64,000 bases of DNA from Bacillus luti (GCF_001884105.1 NZ_MACI01000062.1:62001-126000); one strand, 5' to 3'. Counted from the stretch's first letter, positions 42,436-51,858 are shown. Notes: generated by a model from the sequence alone, not told the origin. Numbers and translations are program-made.

Positions 42436-43746
42436 CTCTTCTTCTTGCTCTTGTTCCATTTTACGAATTTCAACACGTTTAATTTGGTAAGCGTCTTTTT
42501 CTAACACTTTAAATTCATAACCTTCTGCCTCAACGTGTTGTCCTTCTTCGATTTCATGATTTTGCATCATAATCCATCCACCGATTGTATCCACATCATC
42601 TTCTTCGATGTGTAATCCAAATAAATCTTTCACTTCTGAGATAAGCACTTTTCCATCAACAATGATATGTTGCTCGTTCACATGCTGAATTGGTGGTGCT
42701 TCATCTTCATCATATTCATCACGAATTTCGCCGACGATTTCCTCCAAGATATCTTCAAGCGTTACAATTCCAGCTGTTCCTCCGTACTCATCATATAAAA
42801 CAGCCATCGGAATTCGCTTCTTCTGCATTTGAAGTAATAAATCGTGAATTGGAGTCGTTTCCATCACTTCAATAATCGGACGCATATACGAGCGAATAGA
42901 TGATAAATCTTTTTGATCCTCGGTCATATATCGAATAAAGAAATCTTTTACGTTGACCATACCGATGATATCATCTTTATCTTCTCCAAAAATCGGATAA
43001 CGTGTGTATCGCTCATTTTGGATTACTTTCATGTGTTCTTCTACTGAATCTTCCAGGTAGAAACCAATGATTTCTGTGCGCGGCACCATAATCTCTTTTG
43101 CAATACGATTATCAAATTCAAAAATGTTATTTACATACTTGTATTCAGCCTGATTAATTTCGCCACTTTCGTAGCTCTCAGAAAGAATAAGACGTAACTC
43201 TTCTTCTGAATGAGCTACTTCATGTTCAGAAGCTGGCTTCAAACCGAATAAACCAGTTATCACACGAGCTGAACCATTCAATACCCAAATAAATGGATAC
43301 ATCACTTTATAGAACATCATTAATGGAGCTGCAAATAATAATGTTACTTTTTCAGCTTTTTGAATTGCCATCGTTTTCGGAGCTAATTCCCCTACTACAA
43401 CGTGTAAATACGTCATTAACATAAAAGCAAGACCAAATGTTAATACTGATGAAACAGAAGGATTTAAGTTCCATTTCTCAAATAACGGGTGTAATAACTT
43501 TTCGATTGTCGGTTCACCTAACCAACCTAATCCCATAGCTGTAACTGTAATACCTAATTGACAAGCAGATAAATATTCATCTAAATTTGTTGTTACCTTT
43601 TTCGCTGCTAAAGCACCGCGTTTTCCTTCCGCAACAAGCTGATCGATACGACTTGAACGTACCTTTACAATCGCAAACTCTGCTGCTACGAAAAATCCAG
43701 TAAATGCGATTAAAATCGCAACCATGACTAAATTAAATATTTCCAA
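42418..43746 (-). CDS. CNNM/TlyC-type transporter with CBS domains
   Basis: 442 residues from TTG 43746. An N-terminal DUF21 membrane domain (about 1-190), two CBS domains (about 205-330, VPRTEIIGF and YRPII-like strands) and a C-terminal CorC/HlyC domain (about 345-430). Members such as YhdP/MpfA move magnesium out of the cell. A MerR gene follows 121 bases upstream in the same direction, as in the B. subtilis yhd region. A hairpin (43754-43774) covers the ribosome binding region. Confidence 0.9.
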   Translation of the reverse strand: MEIFNLVMVAILIAFTGFFVAAEFAIVKVRSSRIDQLVAEGKRGALAAKKVTTNLDEYLSACQLGITVTAMGLGWLGEPTIEKLLHPLFEKWNLNPSVSSVLTFGLAFMLMTYLHVVVGELAPKTMAIQKAEKVTLLFAAPLMMFYKVMYPFIWVLNGSARVITGLFGLKPASEHEVAHSEEELRLILSESYESGEINQAEYKYVNNIFEFDNRIAKEIMVPRTEIIGFYLEDSVEEHMKVIQNERYTRYPIFGEDKDDIIGMVNVKDFFIRYMTEDQKDLSSIRSYMRPIIEVMETTPIHDLLLQMQKKRIPMAVLYDEYGGTAGIVTLEDILEEIVGEIRDEYDEDEAPPIQHVNEQHIIVDGKVLISEVKDLFGLHIEEDDVDTIGGWIMMQNHEIEEGQHVEAEGYEFKVLEKDAYQIKRVEIRKMEQEQEEEKAATV

Positions 43747-43753
43747 TGAATCC

Positions 43754-43774
43754 CCTTAGTTAAAAAAACTAAGG
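43754..43774 (-). promoter_or_regulatory. Hairpin over the TlyC-like ribosome binding site
   Basis: On the minus strand CCTTAGTT pairs with AACTAAGG; the 3' arm contains the AAGGGG that serves TTG 43746. A second AGGAGGTGG lies about 20 bases further upstream with no start behind it. This suggests translation control. Confidence 0.5.
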
Positions 43775-43867
43775 TGTCCACCTCCTGTATACTATAATGT
43801 TTTCTTATTTGTTTCTTAGAAAACATAGCCCGATACAAAAATTAAAGAGGTCGGATTACACTTTTTT

Positions 43868-44275
43868 CTATAATAATAGAGCAAGTGTCTGTATTAAAGC
43901 TGTCGTTTGACCAGATAAAGATTTCGATATTTTTTCACGTTGTGAATCAGTCAACTCATCTAAAAGCGGCTTTAACTCCGTTAACTCTGCTTCTAATCGA
44001 TGAATATGGTCTGTCACTTCATTCACTTGTTTCGAAACGTGTTCATTGATACCGAGCAGCTTCTTCTTCTCCTCGATTTTCTCTTTAATCTCACAAAGCG
44101 GCATATGCATTTCTTTGCACTTCTCAATAAATTGTAATGTCTCAAATGCTGTTTCGTCGTAATAGCGATAATTAGATTGAGATCGCTCCGCTTTTAAGAT
44201 ACCTAGATTCGTATAATAATCAATCGTTCGTTTCGACACGTGAGCCATGAGAGCCAACTGTCCGATTCGATACAC
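43868..44275 (-). CDS. MerR-family regulator
   Basis: 135 residues from GTG 44275. N-terminal MerR helix-turn-helix (YRIGQLALMAHVSKRTIDYYT) and a coiled-coil dimer helix (about 85-120). No Cys pair for metal binding is present, so it probably senses something other than Cu or Hg. A promoter with TTGACT and TATGAT (17-base spacing) lies at 44342-44314 on the minus strand, and the palindrome ACTGTACAGT overlaps its -35 end. Confidence 0.85.
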   Translation of the reverse strand: MYRIGQLALMAHVSKRTIDYYTNLGILKAERSQSNYRYYDETAFETLQFIEKCKEMHMPLCEIKEKIEEKKKLLGINEHVSKQVNEVTDHIHRLEAELTELKPLLDELTDSQREKISKSLSGQTTALIQTLALLL

Positions 44276-44313
44276 CTTCCCAACGATCTTCCCCCCTTGT
44301 TTATATTACTAAC

Positions 44314-44342
44314 ATCATACAATACATAAACTGTACAGTCAA
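44314..44342 (-). promoter_or_regulatory. Promoter of the MerR gene with palindrome
   Basis: TTGACT (44342-44337) and TATGAT (44319-44314), 17-base spacer; ACTGTACAGT is a perfect 10-bp palindrome at the upstream end of the spacer. Confidence 0.65.
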
Positions 44343-44599
44343 ACGTGACGGTTTATTATTCACATTTTATACAAATTTCCACATATTCTCTTAAACTTAT
44401 AGAATATGTTTTCAACTAAATAATCGGATCATCAAATTTATAAAATGCCAAATTCATGAAATCATCTGTCCGTCTCAATCCTTCTTACTTTTAGAACATA
44501 CTACTCCATTTTCCAAAAACAGATTCATACAATACATACCACAATAAACTGAAAATTAAGTTATAATATCTTTATAAACATTGAAAGGGGGATATATAC

Positions 44600-44650
44600 A
44601 TGTACTACAATACTTCATTCGAAAACGATCAACCTGTAGGCCGTCTATAA
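44600..44650 (+). CDS. 16-residue leader peptide of an EamA exporter gene
   Basis: MYYNTSFENDQPVGRL, with GAAAGGGGG about 10 bases upstream. It is followed by mutually exclusive hairpins and then by the exporter gene. Short, well-expressed ORFs in this position usually sense ribosome stalling. The first four codons after ATG (TAC TAC AAT ACT) and the shared NTSF are similar to the His leader at 13128. Confidence 0.7.
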   Translation: MYYNTSFENDQPVGRL

Positions 44651-44737
44651 TCTAAGACGGGCATTCATATAACAAGTGCGCTATGCCTCGTCTTAGGGAA
44701 TGTATTATGACCCTAAAAATAGACGGAGGTAATTCAA
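44641..44737 (+). promoter_or_regulatory. Attenuator-like hairpins before the EamA gene
   Basis: CCGTCT (44641-44646) can pair with AGACGG (44655-44660) or with AGACGG (44721-44726), which overlaps the gene's ribosome binding site. CTAAGACG plus GGCAT (44652-44664) pairs with ATGCC plus CGTCTTAG (44683-44696). TTAGGG (44693-44698) can pair with CCCTAA (44711-44716) instead. There is no T tract, so control is more likely at translation than at termination. Confidence 0.65.
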
Positions 44738-45622
44738 ATGAAACAAACAATTTTAGGAGCTATCTGTTTATCACTAGCAGCAAGTATATGGGGCGGTATG
44801 TATGTCGTTAGCAAATATGTACTCGACTTTATCCCACCGCTTACACTCGTTTGGCTACGTTTTATTATCGCTTTTGTTGTTTTATATGCAATTTTGAAAA
44901 TAACTGAGAAAAAACAACAGAAAAAAGCAACCATTGGCCAAAAAGATTGGCTCCTATTCGCATGGATTGGATTTATCGGATATTTCATTTCAATCACATG
45001 TCAATTTATCGGTACAAAATTATCCGACGCTCATACAGGATCGCTAGTAACATCAGCTACACCTGCCTTTATGGTTATATTTGCAGCGCTTATTTTAAAA
45101 GAAAAACTAACTGCCCGTAGACTGCTATCTACTATCATAGCGACAATCGGTGTCATTATCGTAATTGGATGGGATATTGAAATTGGCTCCTATTTTATCG
45201 GTACGATTATTTTAGTTGGAGCCGCTATCACATGGGCTTTACTATCCATTTATGTAAAAATTGCTTCGGCCCGATTTTCATCTTTAATTATTACAACGTA
45301 CGCAATATTCTTTTCACTCTTTTTCATCACACCTTTTATGATATGGGAATTTCAATCAAACCTTATTGAACATATGAACATGTACGTATTATTAGGCGTA
45401 CTTTATTTAGGAATTGTCTCAACGGCAGGTGCATTTTTCCTTTGGAATAAAGGATTAGAATTAATGGACGCAAGCATCGGTTCATTATTTTTCTTCTTCC
45501 AACCTATCGTCGGATCGTTACTCGGTTGGTTACTCTTAAATGAGACATTAAACAGTAACTTTTTCATTGGCGGTATTCTTATTATATGTAGTGTTTTAAT
45601 TACCACTCTTGAAAAGAAATAA
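44738..45622 (+). CDS. EamA-family (DMT) exporter under leader-peptide control
   Basis: 294 residues; ATG 44738 with CGGAGGT 7 bases upstream. Ten hydrophobic segments in two EamA repeats (about 5-140 and 150-285). Exports an amino acid, metabolite or drug across the membrane. The leader peptide and competing hairpins before it suggest induction by something that stalls ribosomes, such as an antibiotic or shortage of an amino acid. A different protein from the EamA exporter at 9142. Confidence 0.85.
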   Translation: MKQTILGAICLSLAASIWGGMYVVSKYVLDFIPPLTLVWLRFIIAFVVLYAILKITEKKQQKKATIGQKDWLLFAWIGFIGYFISITCQFIGTKLSDAHTGSLVTSATPAFMVIFAALILKEKLTARRLLSTIIATIGVIIVIGWDIEIGSYFIGTIILVGAAITWALLSIYVKIASARFSSLIITTYAIFFSLFFITPFMIWEFQSNLIEHMNMYVLLGVLYLGIVSTAGAFFLWNKGLELMDASIGSLFFFFQPIVGSLLGWLLLNETLNSNFFIGGILIICSVLITTLEKK

Positions 45623-45626
45623 AAAA

Positions 45627-45655
45627 ACAGGCAGAGATTTTTAATCTCTGCCTGT
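45627..45655. terminator. Bidirectional terminator
   Basis: ACAGGCAGAGATT pairs perfectly with AATCTCTGCCTGT. It serves the exporter gene; its 3' arm lies inside the end of the convergent 45641 gene. Confidence 0.8.
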
Positions 45656-46177
45656 TCGCATAATTGGATCTTGATCGTGAAAACCAATGCAAATCGGTAT
45701 ATTACTTTTCACTTCACTACATGCACTTATAAAACTACATACCGTTCTTGCGATTAAATATAAAGTAATACCAACTGCTTTTTCACTTGTATCAAAACCG
45801 TTCTCAGCATACACACCCGCTAATCCTACAGACTTCGGTCCCTCAATATCATATGTCCATTCAGAAGCCCAATCATCGGCCTCTTCCTCAAGCGGAACAT
45901 ACTCCTCACAAATATAAAACCGACTATTCCATTCATTATCGAGATCATACTCAAAATAAATTGCCTTTACTTCTTCACTTTCAGCAAGTTTTAATGTTTC
46001 TCGCAAACCTATTCGCATACTCTCTTCGTATGAATCTAATTGAATCATTTTAATACGCTCGGCGTGCGTACCTGATGCTAACGTGCTGCAAATATCATAA
46101 TACTTCCCTTCTATTTGCTCTACTGATAACGAAAAGATATCCTCTTGCATCTCTTCCAAATACTGAAACATATCCAA
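45641..46177 (-). CDS. Hypothetical protein
   Basis: 178 residues; TTG 46177 follows GGAGTGAG, ATG 46171 is the alternative. Soluble, acidic (WASEWTYDIEGPKSVG, EEYVPLEEEADD), no signal. I do not recognise the family. The gene lies 20 bases after the pentapeptide-repeat gene on the same strand, so they are co-transcribed. Confidence 0.65.
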   Translation of the reverse strand: MDMFQYLEEMQEDIFSLSVEQIEGKYYDICSTLASGTHAERIKMIQLDSYEESMRIGLRETLKLAESEEVKAIYFEYDLDNEWNSRFYICEEYVPLEEEADDWASEWTYDIEGPKSVGLAGVYAENGFDTSEKAVGITLYLIARTVCSFISACSEVKSNIPICIGFHDQDPIMRTGRD

Positions 46178-46197
46178 ACTAACTCACTCCATATTCT

Positions 46198-47019
46198 TTA
46201 TGCACTCCAATGCGATGGACGGGACAATAATTTCGGCAATTTCGTATGTTTGTCCCCTCTCGCCGCATTAACTTGAACTTGCGTCAGAAAAATACTATTG
46301 GTAAAATCGGCCCCTCGAATATCTGCATCTCGCAAATCTGCTCCGATGAGATCTGCTCCTCTTAAATCTGCACCGTTTAAGTTAGCCGCAATTAAGTAAG
46401 CTCCTCTTAAATTCGCCCCTTGCAAATTTTTCTTTTTCAAATTTACCCCCATAAGGTCTGCTCCGCGATGAATGATTCGTTTCTTACGTGCAGCATTCAT
46501 TTCCTTCCAAACTAACTCACTCGTTTCTAAAAGTAAAACATTCACTTCTGCACGGTGTAATGGAATATTTACTTTCATTAACTCGTCCGCATTTAAATTC
46601 GAAAGGCGCTCCGTCTCTTCAATCGCTTTACTTAGTTCTTTATGAATCGATTGTGTTGCCTTCAATAGAATAGCCTCATTCAAATACCAAAGCATTTCAT
46701 GTAGCTGATGCATAACCGGAAAAGCATCATACATTTTTCTCGCATGCTCAGCATCTTTCCGCCAATCAATCCCGTTAAATGTAACTTGAGAAATCTTCTG
46801 CCCAGCGCCGAAACATTCGAATACTGTACAACCTTTATACCCTTTTCCTCTTAGCTCTTTATGTATACTACATTTAAAATCTGATTGTAAGTTGGAACAT
46901 GGTTTACCACCATCTTTATTCACTGCAAAATCTACCGATGCTGCGAACGGTAACGCCACGCAACATAGACCGAAACATGTTTCACAGTTTGCTTTTAAAT
47001 GATCGTTATGAATAGTCAA
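46198..47019 (-). CDS. Pentapeptide-repeat protein with Cys-rich N-terminal domain
   Basis: 273 residues from TTG 47019, with CAGGGGGT upstream. The N-terminal about 70 residues contain a Cys-rich cluster (CETCFGLCC, CSNLQSDFKC, GCTVFECFG) that could bind metal or an iron-sulfur centre. Residues about 185-260 are pentapeptide repeats (ANLRGAYLIAANLNGADL), a right-handed beta-helix. Such helices can mimic DNA; some protect gyrase from quinolones. Combination with a Cys-rich head is unusual to me. Confidence 0.8.
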   Translation of the reverse strand: MTIHNDHLKANCETCFGLCCVALPFAASVDFAVNKDGGKPCSNLQSDFKCSIHKELRGKGYKGCTVFECFGAGQKISQVTFNGIDWRKDAEHARKMYDAFPVMHQLHEMLWYLNEAILLKATQSIHKELSKAIEETERLSNLNADELMKVNIPLHRAEVNVLLLETSELVWKEMNAARKKRIIHRGADLMGVNLKKKNLQGANLRGAYLIAANLNGADLRGADLIGADLRDADIRGADFTNSIFLTQVQVNAARGDKHTKLPKLLSRPSHWSA

Positions 47020-47215
47020 AATCTATACCCCCTGTTTCCCTTTGACTATTTCATAATATTCTAACTGCATTAAATAATCAATTTTAAAACAAACCGCCAT
47101 CTTTCATTTCAATTCATAACTTTATCATTCGATTTCCTTTCAATTGAAAAGGACTGTTTCTATTTAATGAATTATAATTAAATTATAAATTTTCAAACTA
47201 AAAAGGAGACTTACT

Positions 47216-47392
47216 ATGGCACTAGAAATGAAAACAAACTGTCAAATTTGCGATCAATCCCTAAAGCAAGATTCTGAAGCTTACATCTGCGTGTATGAAT
47301 GTACATTTTGCGAACCATGTACAGAAGAAAGACATAACGTTTGTCCAAACTGCGGTGGCGAGTTAGTACGTAGACCGAAAAAGAAACAATAA
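47216..47392 (+). CDS. DUF1272-type zinc-ribbon protein
   Basis: 58 residues from ATG 47216, with AAAAGGAG 7 bases upstream. Eight cysteines in CxxC-type pairs (CQIC, CTFCEPC, CPNC) make a treble zinc-ribbon, as in DUF1272. It is too short for many gene callers. Terminator follows directly. Function unknown. Confidence 0.85.
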   Translation: MALEMKTNCQICDQSLKQDSEAYICVYECTFCEPCTEERHNVCPNCGGELVRRPKKKQ

Positions 47393-47420
47393 AAAGCAAA
47401 GCGATATCGCTTTGCTTTTT
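47393..47420 (+). terminator. Terminator after the DUF1272 gene
   Basis: AAAGCAAAGCGA pairs perfectly with TCGCTTTGCTTT, then T. Confidence 0.9.
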
Positions 47421-47465
47421 CTATCCTCTATTTTTTTGAGTGGATGAAATTATATCGAACAGAAG

Positions 47466-48530
47466 CTAAATATTGAAGAACTTAACACAAACAGGCTCTG
47501 GCACAACAACATCAGATTGGATAGGTGTTAACTTCCCAGTAGATTCATTTCTTGAAAATAGTACTAGATTATGCGACTTTTCATTTGTAGCAACAAGAAA
47601 CTTTTCAGTAGGATCTAATACAAAGTCCCTCGGCCAATTTCCTTCTGTATGTGTATGTTCAACAAATGTAAGCTGACCTGAGTTTTGATCCACGCTGAAA
47701 ACAGCAATACTATTATGACCACGATTCGCTACATACACAAACCGGCCGTCAGAAGAGATGTGTATGGCACTCCCTTGACTGTTCTCATCATCTTCTGGAA
47801 CAGTAGAAATATACTGCAATTCTGTAAAGGATCCCCCTTCAGGATGATACGTTAATACAATGACTTCTGAACTAAGTTCCGTCATCACATAAGCGTACTT
47901 TCCATTCGGATGAAAAGTAATATGTCTCGGACCACTTCCTGGATTTACAGATAAACTATTCACTTCTGTTAATGTACTATCTTTTATTTCATACGTGATT
48001 ATTTTATCTATCCCTAAATCAACACCTATCACATATTTCTCATCAGGTGTATATCCCGCGTAATGCGCATGTGGTTTCTCTTGATTTTCTTTATTCAGAC
48101 CTGAACCTTTATGCGTTATAATAGAGGTCGCAGGATTTACAGATCCATCTTCTTCATTTACTGCGAAAGACTCAATCGTTCCTTTATGGTAATTTGCTGT
48201 AACTACCGTGTGAGTTCCACTATCAACACTCACATGACAAGGAGAAGCCCCTTCTACCACTTGTCTATTTTTCTCCTTTAGCTCTCCAGTTTTACTATCA
48301 ATTGAATGAGCAGCTACACCACCAGATTCTCCTTCCTTAACAACGGAATAGAGATATTCATTCTTTCGGTTAATCGTTACATATGTAGGGTTATCCAGCT
48401 TAGCCGCAAGTGTTACATTACTAATTTCCTTTGCTTCCGTGTCTAAAATAAACTTATATATTCCTTCACTTTTTTCTTTCGTGTAAGTTCCAACATACCC
48501 AATAAACTCTTTGTTATCCTTCATTTCCAT
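47466..48530 (-). CDS. pgl: 6-phosphogluconolactonase (YkgB/beta-propeller type)
   Basis: 354 residues. A seven-bladed beta-propeller with repeated motifs (GYVGTYT, SPCHVSVDSGTHTVVTANY, GPRHITFHPNGKYAYV, WPRDFVLDPTEKFLV), the lactonase_7 family. It opens 6-phosphogluconolactone made by Zwf. The gene lies after gntK on the same strand and completes the oxidative pentose-phosphate set of this region. Confidence 0.9.
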   Translation of the reverse strand: MEMKDNKEFIGYVGTYTKEKSEGIYKFILDTEAKEISNVTLAAKLDNPTYVTINRKNEYLYSVVKEGESGGVAAHSIDSKTGELKEKNRQVVEGASPCHVSVDSGTHTVVTANYHKGTIESFAVNEEDGSVNPATSIITHKGSGLNKENQEKPHAHYAGYTPDEKYVIGVDLGIDKIITYEIKDSTLTEVNSLSVNPGSGPRHITFHPNGKYAYVMTELSSEVIVLTYHPEGGSFTELQYISTVPEDDENSQGSAIHISSDGRFVYVANRGHNSIAVFSVDQNSGQLTFVEHTHTEGNWPRDFVLDPTEKFLVATNEKSHNLVLFSRNESTGKLTPIQSDVVVPEPVCVKFFNI

Positions 48531-48651
48531 AACCCTCTCTCCCTATATTTTTCGTTCATCATACTTCTTACAATATTTTATATTGAAAGAGTATCCTAAA
48601 AAAATTGGAGTACCTCTTTATACGTTACCATATTTCTCTGCTAAATAGCCT

Positions 48652-50193
48652 TTAAACCCACTTTTTTTGGTACGCTGCTATACTTTCATATTCTTCTTCC
48701 AATTGACGGGACAGACGAATATAGATTGGTGTTAAATCTTTATATTTTTCCACACTTTCCATGTTTGGTTCATGGTGGAAATTCGCCCCTACCATTTCAG
48801 ATACTACGCATAATGTATCTATTTCACCTAAACTATATAAACCGAGGATCGCAGCTCCTAGGCAAGAGCTTTCAAAACTTTCCGGAACATATACGTCTTG
48901 ATGGAAAATATCCGCCATCATCTGTCTCCAAAGTTCCGATCTTGCAAAACCGCCTGTCGCTTGAATTTTTTTCGGTTCGCCAATTAGCTCTTTTAAAGCG
49001 AGAAGAACGGTATATAAATTATAAATTACTCCTTCTAAAACAGCACGGATAAGATGTTCTTTCTTATGATGCAACCCAAGTCCGAAGAAAGATCCTCGTG
49101 CATTTGCATTCCATAAAGGAGCTCTTTCCCCTGCTAAATACGGATGAAATAATAAGCCGTCAGATCCCGGATTCACTTTTGCTGCTATTTCAGTAAGCAC
49201 TTCATATGGATCTTTTCCTAAACGCTTCGCAAGCTCAATCTCTGAAGTACCTAATTGATCACGAGCCCACCTGAAAATCATACCACCGTTATTAACTGGT
49301 CCACCAATTACCCAATGGTCTTCAGTTAAGGCATAACAAAAAATTCTACCTTTTGGATCTGTTACAGGACGATTTATTACAGCACGTATCGCACCGCTTG
49401 TCCCAATTGTAACAGCCACAACGCCAGGATCAATTGCATTTACACCTAAATTGGATAGTACTCCATCACTCGCTCCTACTATAAAAGGAGTGGAAACAAG
49501 TACATTCATCTCATTTGCAAGCTCTTCATCTAATCCTGTTAAACTGTGCGTCGTTGGAACGAGTTTAGAAAGCTTGTCATCTGTAATTCCCGCAACATGT
49601 AAAGCCTCTTCATCCCATTTTAAAGATTTTAAATTGAACATTCCTGTTGCTGATGCTATAGAATAATCAATGACATACTCCTTATATAACTTGTAGAAAA
49701 CATACTCTTTAATAGAAATAAATTTATAAGTTTTTGCGAATAATTCTGCCTGCTCATTCTGTAACCAAACTAATTTCGAAAGTGGTGACATCGGATGAAT
49801 TGGTGTTCCCGTACGCAAATAAATTTCATGACCATTCATATCACTCTTTATTTTCTCTGCCCAGCTTGCACTTCTATTATCTGCCCAAGTGATACATCTC
49901 GTTAACGGTTTTCCCTTCTCATCTACGGCAATGATACTATGCATTGCCGAACTAAAAGAAACACAAAGAATATCATTCGGCTTTACACCACTTGATCGTA
50001 CAGTTTCTTTAATCGTATTTATTACTGCATGAAAAATTTCTTCTGGGTCTTGTTCTGCTGTTTCAGGCGTAGGAGAATATAAAGGATATTCAATTCCATG
50101 ACTTGCAATAACAGATCCATCAGTAGAAAATAGAACTGATTTTGTACTAGTTGTCCCAATATCTACACCAATCATATATTTTGAGCTCACCAT
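48652..50193 (-). CDS. gntK: Gluconokinase (FGGY family)
   Basis: 513 residues; ATG 50193 with GGAGGAAG upstream. FGGY N-domain with MIGVDIGTTSTKS and C-domain with TIGTSGAIRA and ATGGFARSELW. It phosphorylates gluconate to 6-phosphogluconate. The start lies 131 bases after the permease gene. No gntR regulator is seen in the window. Confidence 0.9.
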   Translation of the reverse strand: MVSSKYMIGVDIGTTSTKSVLFSTDGSVIASHGIEYPLYSPTPETAEQDPEEIFHAVINTIKETVRSSGVKPNDILCVSFSSAMHSIIAVDEKGKPLTRCITWADNRSASWAEKIKSDMNGHEIYLRTGTPIHPMSPLSKLVWLQNEQAELFAKTYKFISIKEYVFYKLYKEYVIDYSIASATGMFNLKSLKWDEEALHVAGITDDKLSKLVPTTHSLTGLDEELANEMNVLVSTPFIVGASDGVLSNLGVNAIDPGVVAVTIGTSGAIRAVINRPVTDPKGRIFCYALTEDHWVIGGPVNNGGMIFRWARDQLGTSEIELAKRLGKDPYEVLTEIAAKVNPGSDGLLFHPYLAGERAPLWNANARGSFFGLGLHHKKEHLIRAVLEGVIYNLYTVLLALKELIGEPKKIQATGGFARSELWRQMMADIFHQDVYVPESFESSCLGAAILGLYSLGEIDTLCVVSEMVGANFHHEPNMESVEKYKDLTPIYIRLSRQLEEEYESIAAYQKKWV

Positions 50194-50324
50194 TTCTTCC
50201 TCCTAACAAAAAATTGCTACAGTATCCTAATAATATAAGAACCATAAAAATATATTTATTTTATCTATTCATAACGTTATGTGCTAAAGTTATCTATTTC
50301 GATTCATATAAAAATATCCTAATT

Positions 50325-51650
50325 TTAAACAAACATATCGAGTAGTAAAACTCCTCCAAAAGCGATAAATGAAAGTAATGTTTCTAATACCGTCCATGTT
50401 TTAAATGTTTCTTTCACTGTTAATCCTAGGTATTCTTTTACCATCCAGAACCCAGCATCGTTTACGTGCGAAAACATTAATGCTCCTGCACCTGTTGCGA
50501 TGACGAGCAACTCTAAATTCACACCTGTCGTATTTTCAACGATTGGTGAAACGATGCCTGCTGCTGTTGTTAAAGCTACTGTCGCAGATCCTGTCGCAAT
50601 TCGAATTAATCCAGCTACCATAAATGCTAATACAATTGGAGATAGAGCTAAATGTTCAGACATTTGAGCAATAGCATTACCTACGCCACTATCGATAAGA
50701 ATTTGCTTAAATCCGCCACCAGCACCAATAATCGCAACAATAGAGCCGATTGGTAATAAGCTATCTTCCGTTATCTTCTTAATAGCCTTTTTATCGATAC
50801 CTTGACGAAATCCAAGAAAATAGAACGCTGCAAAACATGCAATCAATAGCGCAATTATAGGACTACCGATTAATGTGACAAACTTCATCAAAGTAGTAGA
50901 AAGCGGAACATAAGGAGCTGCTGCTGCTAAAACCATTAACATAACAGGTAACAAAATAACTAAAAATGAAACTCCTATTCCTGGTAATTTCGTTGATTTT
51001 GTATTTACACGAATCAATTCTGGCTCATTTTCAGGAATTACTCGTTTGTGAATCCATTTAGCGAATATAGGACCTGCAATAATCGCTGCAAAAAATGTAA
51101 TAATGAGTGAATACAATAGTACCTTCCCAAGATTCGCTTTATAAATCCCAATTGCAACGATTGCCCCTGGATGCGGAGGAACAAGGCCATGTACGACAGA
51201 TAGCCCAGCAATCGCTGGTAACGCAATCAATAAAATATTTTGTTTCGTTGTTTTATGAATAGAAATTACTAACGGCAACAATATTAAAATCCCTACTTCA
51301 AAAAACACTGGAATTCCAATAATAAAACCTGCAATTAACATCGCCCATGGTAAGTTTTTTATTCCAAAGGATTTAATAAAGAACTCTGCCACTTGCATTC
51401 CAGCACCTGACTCTGCCATCATTTTCCCTAAAATTGTACCTAAAACTAAAATACCTACTAAATGCCCGAGAACACTGCCAACTCCCGTTTCATAAGCACT
51501 CACTATTTTATCCATTGGCATTCCAGACATAACTGCTAAAAACAAACTTGCAACCGTTAAACTAATAAACGCATGCCATCTCCACCACGACACCCCTAAA
51601 ATAACAATTACAATTGATAATAATGTAATAATTAAAAGATACATATTCAT
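50325..51650 (-). CDS. gntP: Gluconate permease (GntP family)
   Basis: 441 residues from ATG 51650, with GGTGG 8 bases upstream; the GTG at 51662 overlaps this site. Twelve or more membrane segments and GntP motifs (VVHGLVPPHPGAIVAIG, ATGAGALMFSHVNDAGFW). Imports gluconate with protons. Followed by gntK. Confidence 0.9.
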   Translation of the reverse strand: MNMYLLIITLLSIVIVILGVSWWRWHAFISLTVASLFLAVMSGMPMDKIVSAYETGVGSVLGHLVGILVLGTILGKMMAESGAGMQVAEFFIKSFGIKNLPWAMLIAGFIIGIPVFFEVGILILLPLVISIHKTTKQNILLIALPAIAGLSVVHGLVPPHPGAIVAIGIYKANLGKVLLYSLIITFFAAIIAGPIFAKWIHKRVIPENEPELIRVNTKSTKLPGIGVSFLVILLPVMLMVLAAAAPYVPLSTTLMKFVTLIGSPIIALLIACFAAFYFLGFRQGIDKKAIKKITEDSLLPIGSIVAIIGAGGGFKQILIDSGVGNAIAQMSEHLALSPIVLAFMVAGLIRIATGSATVALTTAAGIVSPIVENTTGVNLELLVIATGAGALMFSHVNDAGFWMVKEYLGLTVKETFKTWTVLETLLSFIAFGGVLLLDMFV

Positions 51651-51750
51651 AATCAATTCCACCTAACCCTTTATGTAAACCCTTTCAAATCACTTTATAA
51701 TTAAGAGAACCTATATCGTTCTTTCTTGAATGATTTATATAAAAAGAATC

Positions 51751-51798
51751 TCCCTTATCAGAGATATACTTTAACTCATCTCTCTGATAAGGGGAGTT
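51751..51798 (-). terminator. Terminator of the zwf-tkt-gnd-tal operon
   Basis: CTCCCTTATCAGAGA (51752-51766) pairs with TCTCTGATAAGGGGAG (51783-51798), one bulged G. The minus-strand tail is T-rich (TTCTTTTTAT). Confidence 0.85.
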
Positions 51799-51858
51799 CC
51801 CTTTCATAATTATAATATTATTATGGTAAACGCTTCGCGTAAGCAAATTATCCTTCTT

